A DNA stretch of 64,000 nucleotides, from positions 1 to 64,000 of the forward strand of contig NZ_JASITE010000012.1 of assembly GCF_030767025.1 (NCBI RefSeq). The letters are read 5' to 3'. The notes under the pieces are model-generated. The model ran no database searches. It was not told the origin of the DNA and worked only from the letters and a program-made list of their open reading frames with translations. Below, piece by piece: positions 53,366 to 62,043 of this stretch (position 1 is the stretch's first letter; every line of letters begins with the position of its first letter). A program made the translations under genes and the position numbers. The stretch comes from Nocardia sp. CC227C (GTDB taxonomy: Bacteria; Actinomycetota; Actinomycetes; Mycobacteriales; Mycobacteriaceae).

Positions 53366-53938
53366 TCAGAGCTTGACCACGGAGGTCAGCGGATAGTCGC
53401 CCTGGCGATCCCGCCCGCCGAGGAAGCCCAGTTCGAGCACCACCGCGGCGGCGACCACTTCTGCCCCGGCCTCGGTGAAGATATCCGCGGCGGCGGCGAG
53501 CGTGCCGCCGGTGGCTAGCACGTCATCGAGCAGCAGCACCTTGCGTCCGCGCAGTTCCACACCGTCGGCGGGAATCTCCAGTGCGGCGGAACCGTATTCG
53601 AGCGAGTACTCGCGGGAGAACACCGGCGGCGGCAGTTTGCCCGCCTTGCGCACCGCGATCACACCGGTGCCGAGCAGCGCCGCCACGCCCGCACCGAGCA
53701 GGAACCCGCGCGCGTCCACGCCCGCCACCAGATCGGCGTCCGGCGCGCAGGCGGCCAGACAGTCCAGGACCGCCCGGTAGCCCTCGGCATCGGCGAATAC
53801 CGGCGTCAGATCGGCGAACCGCACACCCGGGGTCGGGAAGTCGTCGTGCCACCGGGTCAGCCGCTGCACCGCCGCCTCGGCTCGCGCCGCCCGCTCACCG
53901 ACCCGCTCGGGCGTCTCCACCATTTCGTGCTTGCTCAT
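53366..53938 (-). CDS. apt: Adenine phosphoribosyltransferase
   Basis: 190-residue salvage enzyme that joins adenine and PRPP to make AMP. It has DDFPTPGVRFADLTPVFAD, AGVDARGFLLGAGVA, VRKAGKLPPPVFSREYSLEYG and the PRPP-binding VLLLDDVLATGGTL, all family signatures. GAGGAG is about 10 bases before the ATG. The first 20 residues (ETPERVGERAARAEA) are an extra helix common in actinobacterial Apt. It lies between the lipoprotein gene and relA, as in M. tuberculosis. Confidence 0.95.
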   Translation of the reverse strand: MSKHEMVETPERVGERAARAEAAVQRLTRWHDDFPTPGVRFADLTPVFADAEGYRAVLDCLAACAPDADLVAGVDARGFLLGAGVAALLGTGVIAVRKAGKLPPPVFSREYSLEYGSAALEIPADGVELRGRKVLLLDDVLATGGTLAAAADIFTEAGAEVVAAAVVLELGFLGGRDRQGDYPLTSVVKL

Positions 53939-53970
53939 CTACACCCACTCCTCGTCACCACGCCGCAGCC

Positions 53971-55980
53971 TCACCGCTTCAGTACCCAGCGGTCCATGTT
54001 CCAGCCCGCACCTGCCCGGGTGGGGTTGGCGATCCCGTTCTCCATACCGTCACCGAAGGCGATGGTGCGCGGTGTGACGAACAGCGGAATCGACGGCATC
54101 TCGTTCCACAGCAGATTTTCCTGCTCGGTCAACAGATTCAGCATTACCGTCGAATTTCTCTCCGCTGCAAGCTGATCCGCGATGGCATCGTAGCGGGGAT
54201 TGACGAAACCCCCGAATTCCAGACCCTGGCCGCTGTGCAGCGCCGCGACCGCGGCCACCCCCGGCAGCGACCCGGACGGCCCCGGCGCGGCCGCGGTCCC
54301 GGCCAGTACGGCGTCCACCGCGCCCTCGCGCAGCTGTGCCGCGGTGAAGTCCGGCGTCGAGGCGTCCACCACCGTGATCCCGGCGGCCTTGCACGACTCG
54401 GCGATGAGCTGGATGGTCCGCGCGCGCCGCTCGTCGGGGGCCAGGTAGCCGACACGAATGGTCGGATTCTGCAGGTTGGCCGCGCCCAGGGCCTTCTTCG
54501 CGGCGGCGATATCGGGGTTCTCGTACCGGTCCGCCGCACCGGTCACCGCCGAGTAGTACAACGAATCCTGTTGCAGGGTCCGCGAATCCAGCGGTCCGGC
54601 GCCCAGCCCCGATTCCACCTCGAAGTCCGGACGGCCGAGCTGGTTGTAGAGTTCCTGGCGCGGGGTGCACAGCGCCAGCGCGCGCCGCGCCTCCGGGGAG
54701 GTGAGTACGCCACCGGTCGACAGCACCAGCTGTTCGGCCCCGCGGCTGGGCGTGTTCAGCACCGAGAATCCGCCCAGGTCCGCGTCGCCCAAGGAGCCCG
54801 CGCCGATGTCGAGTACGCCGACGGCCTGGTCGGCGACCTTGGACTTCAGATCGAAGTTCTTGGGCCACACCACGATTCGCGGTGTCTTGGCGGCATTACC
54901 CCACCACTTCTCGTTCTTCACCAGCACCAGACCGTCGTCGGCGGTGAACGATTCGATCCGGTACGGCCCCGACGACGGGAGCAGGGTGGCGTCGATCTCG
55001 CCGGGGGTGAGGGTCCAGCCGGTATTCCAGAACTCGGCGATCCGCTCGGCCGCGGCGGTGTCGCCGGAGACCAGGGCGGTGGCCGCGTTCGGCACGTTCG
55101 CCGCCTGCGCCGCCACATGGGCGGGCATGAGCTCACCGGCGCTGAACAGCGTCTTCCAATCGGCGTAGGTGCGGCCCGGCCGGAAGGTCACGGTGGCGTC
55201 CTTGGAGCCGGGCTGGCATTCCACCCGTTCGATATCGGAGTATCCGAGGGTACTGGCGGCGTCGAAGAGTGGAACCGGCCCGCCCGGACCGGGCTTCGTG
55301 AAACGGCCGCCGCGCGCCGACCAGGCCAGCACCAGATCGTCGCAGGAGGTCGGGGTGCCGTCGGACCAGACGCCGTCCGGATTGAGCCGGTACTGGATGG
55401 TCTGCGTCTCCCCCGGCACCTCCTTGGCGGTGCCGGTATCGGTGTCGGCGACCTGCTGCCCGTCCGGACCGGTGTAGAAGAATCCGGTCAGCACGCGCGA
55501 GAACACCGCCGCCACACCGCTGTTGGCCCCGAGGGTGGTGCCGCCGTTGTAGGAGGACACCACCGCGTCGACGCCGTAGCCGATGGACGGCACCTGGTTC
55601 TTCCCGGCACAGCCCACCAGCGCCCCGGCCGCCACCGCGCCCGCGGCCACCACGGCCGCGCCGCGCACCGACCGCCGCGCCCGCGCCGGGCGGCCGACCC
55701 GCCACGCACGACCACCGGACAGCGGTGCCGCGATGTCACGGTCATCGGACACGGCTGCCACGATGTCACGACCGGCGGGCGGGGTTGCCGCGGTGTCGAT
55801 CGCGCGCGCCGCGTGTTCATCCGCTCCGGCGGCGGTGCCACACTCGGCCGAGTCCGCCTTGTGCTCGGCCGAGTCGGCCTTGTGCGCGGCGCTGTCGGCT
55901 CGGGGCGGCACCGGCCCGGGGGTCGGGTGCGTGTCCGTGTGCCGTTCGTGTTCCGCCGCTTCGGTTTCGCGCCGTCCCAC
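53971..55980 (-). CDS. Peptide-binding-type lipoprotein (Rv2585c-like)
   Basis: 669-residue SBP_bac_5-type solute-binding lipoprotein in the same place as Rv2585c of M. tuberculosis. The lipobox is in the stretch AAGALVGCAGKNQ; the mature domain has GETQTIQYRLNPDGVWSDG and AEFWNTGWTLTPGEID-type segments of oligopeptide-binding proteins. I chose the GTG with AGGGGG 8 bases upstream, just after secF. This leaves about 100 residues before the lipobox, including a DSAAHKADSAEHKADSAE repeat. A GTG at 55752, giving a normal signal peptide, is the alternative. No permease genes are adjacent. Confidence 0.82.
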   Translation of the reverse strand: MGRRETEAAEHERHTDTHPTPGPVPPRADSAAHKADSAEHKADSAECGTAAGADEHAARAIDTAATPPAGRDIVAAVSDDRDIAAPLSGGRAWRVGRPARARRSVRGAAVVAAGAVAAGALVGCAGKNQVPSIGYGVDAVVSSYNGGTTLGANSGVAAVFSRVLTGFFYTGPDGQQVADTDTGTAKEVPGETQTIQYRLNPDGVWSDGTPTSCDDLVLAWSARGGRFTKPGPGGPVPLFDAASTLGYSDIERVECQPGSKDATVTFRPGRTYADWKTLFSAGELMPAHVAAQAANVPNAATALVSGDTAAAERIAEFWNTGWTLTPGEIDATLLPSSGPYRIESFTADDGLVLVKNEKWWGNAAKTPRIVVWPKNFDLKSKVADQAVGVLDIGAGSLGDADLGGFSVLNTPSRGAEQLVLSTGGVLTSPEARRALALCTPRQELYNQLGRPDFEVESGLGAGPLDSRTLQQDSLYYSAVTGAADRYENPDIAAAKKALGAANLQNPTIRVGYLAPDERRARTIQLIAESCKAAGITVVDASTPDFTAAQLREGAVDAVLAGTAAAPGPSGSLPGVAAVAALHSGQGLEFGGFVNPRYDAIADQLAAERNSTVMLNLLTEQENLLWNEMPSIPLFVTPRTIAFGDGMENGIANPTRAGAGWNMDRWVLKR

Positions 55981-55997
55981 TCCAGTACCCCCTGAGC

Positions 55998-57200
55998 TCA
56001 GTGCCGTCGCTTGTGTCGTTTTCCGCTCGGCCGGGCGCCGGGGCGCGGTCCCTCCGACGTCCGCGAGCGCGGGGCCGATGCTTCGCGCGCCGCGACGGGG
56101 CGGCTGGCCGCACCAGCCCGCTGGGCGGCGGCTGAGCCCACCCGGGTGGTCATCACGCCGGAGCGCTTGGCGAGCACCTTCTTGGTGTGCGCGGCCACCG
56201 GTCCGAAGCGTTCCTTGATCGACACCAGAACCGGGACGGCGAAGAAGACCGACGAATAGGTGGCGACGATCATGCCGACCATCTGCACCAGTGCCAGATC
56301 CTTCAGGGTGCCGACACCCAGCATCCACACCGCGATGACGAGCAGACCGAGGATCGGCAGCACGCCGATGATCGTGGTGCTGAGCGAACGCATGAGTGTC
56401 TGGTTGGCCGCCAGATTGGCCTGTTCGGCATAGGTGCGCCGCATGGTGTGCGTCACTCCCCGGGTGTTCTCCTCGACCTTGTCGAAGACGACCACATTGT
56501 CGTAGAGGGAGAAGCCGAGGATGGTCAGCAGACCGATCACCGCCGCCGGTGTGACCTCGAAACCGACCAGCGAGTAGACACCGGCGGTGACGATCAGGTT
56601 GAAGAACAGCGAGGTGATGGCCGCGATGGACATATCGCGTTCGAAGCGCAGCGCGATATACAGCATGGCCAACAGGACGAACACCACCAGCGCGATCACC
56701 GCCTGCCGGGTGATCTGCCCGCCCCAGGTCTCACTGATCTCGGCGATGCTGATGGCCGCCGGACTGGGGTTGCCGTCGGGGTCCTTCGGTTGGAATGCCT
56801 GGAACAGCGCGTTCTGCAGCAGATCCGCGTCGGCGGGGTCCAGCGTCTCCGAGCGGACCTGAATCGTCGCGGTCGCTCCGGAGCCGACCCGCTGCACCGT
56901 CACGGGGCCGTGGCCGAGTGTGTCGCTGTACACCTTCTCGACCTGCTCGGTGCTCGTCCCCTCGGCGGGCAACTGGATCCGGGAACCGCCGGCGAAGTCG
57001 ATGCCGAGCGTGAAGCCGCGTACCGCGATACTCGCCAGCGAAATGAGCAGCAGAATCACGCTGATCGTGTAGAACAGCCGACGGCGACTGACGATTCTGA
57101 AGCCGCCGGTGCCGGTGTAGAGGCGTTCCAGGAATCCGTGACGCGGCGTCCCGGTCGGCTCGCCGTTGCCGATGCCGGACTCCATGACCGTGTTGCTCAT
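55998..57200 (-). CDS. secF: Protein translocase subunit SecF
   Basis: 400-residue inner-membrane protein of the SecDF-YajC complex, which uses proton flow to pull secreted proteins through SecYEG. It has six helices: the first at FYTISVILLLISLASIAV, the D4-type motif FTLGIDFAGGSRIQL, and the C-terminal helices with TILGFSLYDNVVVFDKVEEN (family hallmark). The ATG used has GGAGG 7 bases upstream; a GTG two codons earlier overlaps the secD stop. The tail is long, basic and Ala/Arg-rich, as in other actinobacteria. Confidence 0.95.
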   Translation of the reverse strand: MSNTVMESGIGNGEPTGTPRHGFLERLYTGTGGFRIVSRRRLFYTISVILLLISLASIAVRGFTLGIDFAGGSRIQLPAEGTSTEQVEKVYSDTLGHGPVTVQRVGSGATATIQVRSETLDPADADLLQNALFQAFQPKDPDGNPSPAAISIAEISETWGGQITRQAVIALVVFVLLAMLYIALRFERDMSIAAITSLFFNLIVTAGVYSLVGFEVTPAAVIGLLTILGFSLYDNVVVFDKVEENTRGVTHTMRRTYAEQANLAANQTLMRSLSTTIIGVLPILGLLVIAVWMLGVGTLKDLALVQMVGMIVATYSSVFFAVPVLVSIKERFGPVAAHTKKVLAKRSGVMTTRVGSAAAQRAGAASRPVAAREASAPRSRTSEGPRPGARPSGKRHKRRH

Positions 57201-57202
57201 CC

Positions 57203-59050
57203 TCACGCCTCCTTCGCCGCGAGGGCGGCAGCCGCGGTCTTGCGTTCACGAGCGATCTGCGACATTATTCCGAATCCGTTGACCGCCGGCTTCGCCCAGA
57301 ACGGCGACTTGGACGCCATCATCATCATCGGCGCGGTCACCAGGTACAGCACGATCACATCGAGGACCGTGGTGAGGCCGAGAGTGAACGCGAAACCCTT
57401 CACCTGGCCCGCGGCCAGCAGGTAGAGCACCACCGCGGCGATCAGGCTGACGGTCTTGCCGGACAGGTTGGTGCGCTGGGCGCGCTGCCAGCCGCGCGGC
57501 ACCGCCGAGCGGAACGTGCGGCCCTCGCGCATCTCGTCCTTGATGCGTTCGAAGAACACCACGAAGGAGTCCGCCGTCAGACCGATACCGATGATCAGAC
57601 CTGCCACACCGGCCAGGTCGAGGGTGAAGCCGATCCAGCGGCCCAGCAACACGATCAGGCCGTAGACGGCGGCACCTGCCATGAGCAGGGAGAAGCCCGC
57701 CAGCAGACCGAGCAACCGGTACACGAGCAGGCAGTACATCAGCACCAGCACCATGCCGATCGCGCCCGCGATCAGGCTGGCCTTGAGCGAGTACAGGCCC
57801 AGGGTGGCCGAGACCGATTCGGCTTCGGAGGTGGTGAACGACAGCGGCAGCGAACCGTACTTCAGCTGGTTGGCCAGCTCCTTGGCGGTCTCGCCGGTGA
57901 AGTTGCCGGAGATCTGCGTGTTGCCGCCGAACTGGTTGGCGGCCTGCACGACCGGGGCGCTCACGACCTGCGTATCGAGGGTGAAGGCCAGCTGCTGCTG
58001 GTAGAACTCGTTGGTCAGCTTGCCCCAGGTCTCGCCGCCGCCGGACTTGAAGTCGACATTGACCACCCAGCGCGACTGCTGCGGATCCAGCACCGCGGAG
58101 GCGTCCTTGATCTCCTGGCCGTCCAGGCGGCTCGGGCCGAGCGTGTAGACGAGCTGACCGTCGGTGCCGCAGGTGACCAGCGGCAGATTCGGATCGTCGT
58201 TACCGGCCAGCGGATCCGGCTTGGTGCAGTCCATGGACAGCATGGCCAGCTGCTGGGTCTGCGGATCGGTGCTCTGCCGCAGCGCCTTGGCGGCGGCGAT
58301 CTCCTGCTGCACGTTCTGCTGCGGGGTGCCGCCCGGCTCCGGGGTGGGGGCGGGCTCGGTGGTCGGCGCGGGCTCCTCGGTCGGCGCGGCCGGTTCCTCC
58401 GTCGGCGTCGGCTCGTCGGTCGGGGCCTGCGCCGGGAACACGCGGTTCTGCGGGGCGGGCGCCTGCGCGCCGTCCGGTGCGGGAGCATCGGTGGTCACGG
58501 GCGCGTCCGCCGCCGGGGTATCGACCGGTGCGTCCGCCGCCGGGGTCTCACCCGGTGCGTCGGCCGCCGGGGTATCGGCCGGAGCGTCGGTCGCCGGCGA
58601 CTCACCCGGTGCGGGCGTGTCCTGCGGCGGGGTCTGCTCGGCGGGGGGCTGCTGGCCCGGCTGCTGTGCGGGAATGGGCTGGCCGACCACCGGGCGCACG
58701 TACAGCTTGGCGGTGGTGGCGAGGGTCTTCGCCTGGGAGCCGCTGTCACCCGGCACCGTGATGACCAGGTTGTCACCGTCGATGACGACCTCGGACCCGG
58801 AGACACCGAGGCCGTTGACGCGCTGCTCGATGATGCTCTGCGCCTGGCGCAGGCTGTCCTCGCTGGGCTTGCCGCCGTCGGGGGTGCGCGGGGTCAGCGT
58901 GACCCGGGTACCACCCTGCAGGTCGATGCCCAGTTTCGGGGCGAGGGCCTTGTCTCCGGTGAAGAAGATCAGCAGGTAGATCACGGCCACCAGCGCGGCC
59001 CAGACGCCGAGCAGGCGCCACGGATGCGCCGATCCCTGGGAAGGTGGCAC
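57203..59050 (-). CDS. secD: Protein translocase subunit SecD
   Basis: 615-residue partner of SecF. It has an N-terminal helix, the motif LGIDLQGGTRVTLTPR, a large periplasmic domain, and a C-terminal bundle with GLIIGIGLTADSFVVFFERIKDE. A Pro/Ala/Thr/Asp-rich insert of about 115 residues (around residues 125-240, made of DAPADTPAADAPGETPAADAP-like repeats) lies in the periplasmic part and explains the length. The start is GTG with TAGGAGA 9 bases upstream. Its stop touches the secF start. Confidence 0.95.
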   Translation of the reverse strand: MPPSQGSAHPWRLLGVWAALVAVIYLLIFFTGDKALAPKLGIDLQGGTRVTLTPRTPDGGKPSEDSLRQAQSIIEQRVNGLGVSGSEVVIDGDNLVITVPGDSGSQAKTLATTAKLYVRPVVGQPIPAQQPGQQPPAEQTPPQDTPAPGESPATDAPADTPAADAPGETPAADAPVDTPAADAPVTTDAPAPDGAQAPAPQNRVFPAQAPTDEPTPTEEPAAPTEEPAPTTEPAPTPEPGGTPQQNVQQEIAAAKALRQSTDPQTQQLAMLSMDCTKPDPLAGNDDPNLPLVTCGTDGQLVYTLGPSRLDGQEIKDASAVLDPQQSRWVVNVDFKSGGGETWGKLTNEFYQQQLAFTLDTQVVSAPVVQAANQFGGNTQISGNFTGETAKELANQLKYGSLPLSFTTSEAESVSATLGLYSLKASLIAGAIGMVLVLMYCLLVYRLLGLLAGFSLLMAGAAVYGLIVLLGRWIGFTLDLAGVAGLIIGIGLTADSFVVFFERIKDEMREGRTFRSAVPRGWQRAQRTNLSGKTVSLIAAVVLYLLAAGQVKGFAFTLGLTTVLDVIVLYLVTAPMMMMASKSPFWAKPAVNGFGIMSQIARERKTAAAALAAKEA

Positions 59051-59102
59051 GGTTCGTATCTCCTAGGCGGGAATAGTTGCGGGGGCGGGCGGACACACCT
59101 CG

Positions 59103-59138
59103 GCCCCGCTGCCCACCCTGGCGGGTGGGCAGCGGGGC
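59103..59138 (-). terminator. Perfect hairpin between yajC and secD
   Basis: A 16-bp perfect GC-rich stem (59103-59118 with 59123-59138) and a 4-base TGGC loop in the gap of about 97 bases between two genes normally transcribed together. There is no U-tract on the leftward strand. It could attenuate read-through into secD or stabilise the upstream mRNA end. Confidence 0.65.
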
Positions 59139-59147
59139 TCGGTGCGA

Positions 59148-59531
59148 TCAGTCCTTGGTCAGGCGGGTGGTCTCGTCGGACGGCGTCGACTCGACACGCT
59201 CGGCGGTCTGCGCCGGGGTCTCCTCGATGGTCGAGGTCGCGGTCTCGGTGGATTCGGTGGTCTCGGTGGTCTCCACCTCGTCCGCGCGAACCTCGCGAAT
59301 CGACTGCCGTAGCCAGGTCGTGACGACGTCCTCGGCGATCTCCAGATCGACGGTGATGTCGTCCAGATCGACAACGGTGCCGTACAGCCCGGAGGTGGTG
59401 GTGACCCGATCGCCGACCTTCAGGGAGTCCTGCATCTCGGTGACCTTGGCCATCTCACGCTTCTGGCGGCGAACGCCGAGGAACATCGGGACGAGCAAAG
59501 CAACCAACAGCAGCGGAAGCAGAAGGTCCAT
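59148..59531 (-). CDS. yajC: Preprotein translocase subunit YajC
   Basis: 127-residue single-pass membrane protein of the SecDF-YajC complex. It has an N-terminal helix (LLLPLLLVALLVPMFLGV), a basic turn RRQKREM, the family core MQDSLKVGDRVTTTSGLYGTVVD, and an acidic Thr/Glu-rich tail (residues 85-127). It is first in the order yajC-secD-secF. Confidence 0.93.
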   Translation of the reverse strand: MDLLLPLLLVALLVPMFLGVRRQKREMAKVTEMQDSLKVGDRVTTTSGLYGTVVDLDDITVDLEIAEDVVTTWLRQSIREVRADEVETTETTESTETATSTIEETPAQTAERVESTPSDETTRLTKD

Positions 59532-59661
59532 TCTCGAAGTCAGCCCCTAGTCATGGTCGGATGGGTGCGTATCCCCCACAGTCTGCCAGCTGTCCGAGCC
59601 ACCGCCACATCGGCACCACCTTTTCCGGTGGCGGCCACCGCGCGAAGTCCGGGGTCCGGCT

Positions 59662-59695
59662 GCCCCCGAACCCACCCCGCCGGGGGTTCGGGGGC
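59662..59695 (-). terminator. Hairpin downstream of the monooxygenase gene
   Basis: A 12-bp perfect stem (59662-59673 with 59684-59695) and a 10-base GC-rich loop, 28 bases after the monooxygenase stop and before yajC on the same strand. It probably ends the monooxygenase transcript and insulates the sec operon. There is no T-tract. Confidence 0.7.
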
Positions 59696-59723
59696 CGTTC
59701 GGCCCCGATCCCCCCGCCCCGCG

Positions 59724-61217
59724 TCAGGCGGGGATCTGCTCGTAGGTGTAGTCGTCCAGCGGGAAGCTCACCGCGTGGCGGTGGGTGGTCAGGGTGCTGT
59801 TGGGGCGCAGCAGTGCCGCTTCACCGTGCTGGTTGAAGTAGTAGCTGCGGGCCGTGGAGCACTGGCCGCCGTAGAACACCGAGGAAGCGAGCTTGTCGGT
59901 GACGGACTCCAGGAAGGCGGCATTGGCCGCCTCGGTGACCTCGAAGACCTGGGCGCGGCGGCGGAACATCTCGCCGAACAGGCGGCCCATATGCTTCATC
60001 TGCGCCTCGATGGTGGTGAAGTACGACAGGCCGCTGTAGGAGTACGGGCTGTTGAGCGAGATGAAGTTGGGGAACTTCGGGACGGAGATGCCCTCGTAGG
60101 CCTGGAAGCGGTTGTCGCGCCAGTACTTTCCCAGGTTCACCCCGTCGCGGCCGATGATCTCGATGGCCGGGAAGTTGACGTCCCACAGATTGAATCCGGT
60201 GGCCAGCACCAGGGTGTCGATCTCGGTCTTGTGCCCGTCGGCGGTGACGATGCCGTCGGGTTCGATGTGGTCGATGGAGTTGGTCTCCAGGCGCACATGC
60301 GGTTCGTTGAAGGTCTTGAAGTAGTGGTTGGAGAAGGTGGGCCGCTTGCAGCCGAAGTCGTAGTCGGGGGTCAGCTTCTTGCGGGTTTCCTTGTCGCGCA
60401 CCTGCGCCCGCAGATGTGCCTTGGCGAGGGCGGCGGCGGCCTTGTTCAACGGCTTGGCCTGCTTGAAGTGCAGGACGCCGACCACCATGAGCGCTTCCAG
60501 CATGGTGGTGTTCACCAGGCGCGCGCCCTGCTGGGTGACCGGGAATCGTTCGAACAGCTGCCGCACCGGCGCGGGAATGGGGGCGTCGACCTTGGGCACC
60601 ACCCAGATCGGGGTGCGCTGGAAGACGGTGAGCGCCGAAACCTGCTTGGCCAGTTCGGGAATGAGCTGCACGGCGGTCGCACCGGTGCCGATGATGGCGG
60701 CCTTGCGGCCGGTGAGGTCGTAGTCGTCCTGCCAGGCGGTGGTGTGGATGATCTTGCCCGCGAAGCCGTCGATGCCCGGGAACGGCGGGGTGTAGGGCTG
60801 GGAGAGGAATCCGGTGGCGGCGAGCAGGTAACGCGCGGTGAGGGTTTCGCCGTTCTCGATCGACACCACCCAGTGCTGCTGTTCACCGTCCCAGCGCGCA
60901 CCCCCGACCACCGTGTCGAAGCGCATTCGGCGGCGCAGATCGTACTTGTCGGCCACGTGCTCGGCGTACTTCTTCAGTTCCGCACCCGGCGCGAACAGCC
61001 GCGACCAGTGCGGATTGGGTTCGAAGGAGTACGAGTAGGTGACCGAGGCGATATCCACGGCCAGCCCCGGGTAGCGGTTGACGTGCCAGGTGCCGCCGAG
61101 GTCGTTCTCGCGCTCCAGGATCACGAAGTCGCTCAGCCCGAGCCGATCCAATTCGATGCCCGCGCCCATGCCGCCGAAGCCCGCGCCGACCACGATGGCG
61201 TCGTACTGAGGTGCCAC
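59724..61217 (-). CDS. Baeyer-Villiger-type flavin monooxygenase
   Basis: 497-residue FAD/NADPH enzyme that inserts oxygen into ketones or oxidises heteroatoms. It has the FAD motif VVGAGFGGMG, second Rossmann motif IIGTGATAVQ, the BVMO fingerprint FAGKIIHTTAWQDD (F-x-G-x-x-x-H-x-x-x-W), LGGTWHVNRYPGLAVD, and LVLATGFNLWD. It resembles mycobacterial EthA/MymA-type enzymes. It is divergent from a TetR gene with a perfect palindrome between, so it is probably repressed until a substrate or ligand appears, as for ethA/ethR. Confidence 0.9.
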   Translation of the reverse strand: MAPQYDAIVVGAGFGGMGAGIELDRLGLSDFVILERENDLGGTWHVNRYPGLAVDIASVTYSYSFEPNPHWSRLFAPGAELKKYAEHVADKYDLRRRMRFDTVVGGARWDGEQQHWVVSIENGETLTARYLLAATGFLSQPYTPPFPGIDGFAGKIIHTTAWQDDYDLTGRKAAIIGTGATAVQLIPELAKQVSALTVFQRTPIWVVPKVDAPIPAPVRQLFERFPVTQQGARLVNTTMLEALMVVGVLHFKQAKPLNKAAAALAKAHLRAQVRDKETRKKLTPDYDFGCKRPTFSNHYFKTFNEPHVRLETNSIDHIEPDGIVTADGHKTEIDTLVLATGFNLWDVNFPAIEIIGRDGVNLGKYWRDNRFQAYEGISVPKFPNFISLNSPYSYSGLSYFTTIEAQMKHMGRLFGEMFRRRAQVFEVTEAANAAFLESVTDKLASSVFYGGQCSTARSYYFNQHGEAALLRPNSTLTTHRHAVSFPLDDYTYEQIPA

Positions 61218-61250
61218 GCCGAACCTCCCATTGAAACTGATTCACGTATC

Positions 61251-61272
61251 ACGGAATGACATCTCATTCCGT
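61251..61272. promoter_or_regulatory. Perfect palindromic TetR operator
   Basis: Inverted repeat ACGGAATGA-CATC-TCATTCCGT (9-bp arms, 4-base spacer) in the 80-base gap between the monooxygenase and TetR starts. The symmetry and position suggest that one repressor dimer or pair controls both promoters. Confidence 0.82.
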
Positions 61273-61297
61273 TTGTGAACACCGTATCATCGGGGGC

Positions 61298-61930
61298 GTG
61301 ACGAAGCCATCCTCGAGAATCGAACGCCGCAAGGCCGAGCTCCGGCAGGAGATCATCGACACCGCGTTCGCCTGTTTCGCCGAGCGGGGCTATCACGCCA
61401 CCGGCATCGCCGATATCGCCGCCGAACTGGGCATCGGCCACGGCACCTTCTACCGCTACTTCGCCAACAAGCGCGACATCATCGATCACGTCATCGACGA
61501 TCTGGCCACCCGCATCGTGGAGGCGCTGGGCACCGAGAACGCCCCCGACGCGCCCACCAGCCTGCAGGAGTACCGCGAGCAGACCGAGCGCATCGGCGCG
61601 GCGCTGAATCACATCTTCCTGGAGGATCGCCGGGTGGCGCAGCTGCTGCTGTTCCAGGCCACCGGCATCGACTCCGAGCTGACCATGCGGCTCTACGGCC
61701 TGCTCGACACCGCCGACATGCTCACGGCCGGCTACCTCGAGCACGGCGTGGAACTGGGCTACCTGCGCGAGGATCTGGACACCCGCAATACCGCCCGCGC
61801 GGTGACCGGCATGATCCTGGCCGCGATCCTGCACGGACTGCGCGATACCCGCGACGGCGAGGAGACCGATATGTCGCAGATGACCCAGGCGATCCGCCGC
61901 CTGCTCATCGACGGCGTCCGAAAGGACTGA
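61298..61930 (+). CDS. TetR-family regulator of the monooxygenase
   Basis: 210-residue repressor with an HTH at about residues 33-54 (GIADIAAELGIGHGTFYRYF), a following NKRDIIDHV helix, and a helical ligand domain (residues 70-205). The GTG start is preferred: an ATG 42 bases upstream would place the operator inside the coding region. The ribosome site is weak (GGGGG next to the start). It is divergent from the BVMO gene and controls it by inference. Confidence 0.88.
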   Translation: MTKPSSRIERRKAELRQEIIDTAFACFAERGYHATGIADIAAELGIGHGTFYRYFANKRDIIDHVIDDLATRIVEALGTENAPDAPTSLQEYREQTERIGAALNHIFLEDRRVAQLLLFQATGIDSELTMRLYGLLDTADMLTAGYLEHGVELGYLREDLDTRNTARAVTGMILAAILHGLRDTRDGEETDMSQMTQAIRRLLIDGVRKD

Positions 61931-62043
61931 GCTGCCCGATCAGTCCGATAGATCCGATCGCATCTGCGCGGAATCACACTGCGAGGCAGGCAATCCCGCA
62001 TGATCCGACCTCGCCCGCGACCGGCTCCGGCGCGCCGTGCACA

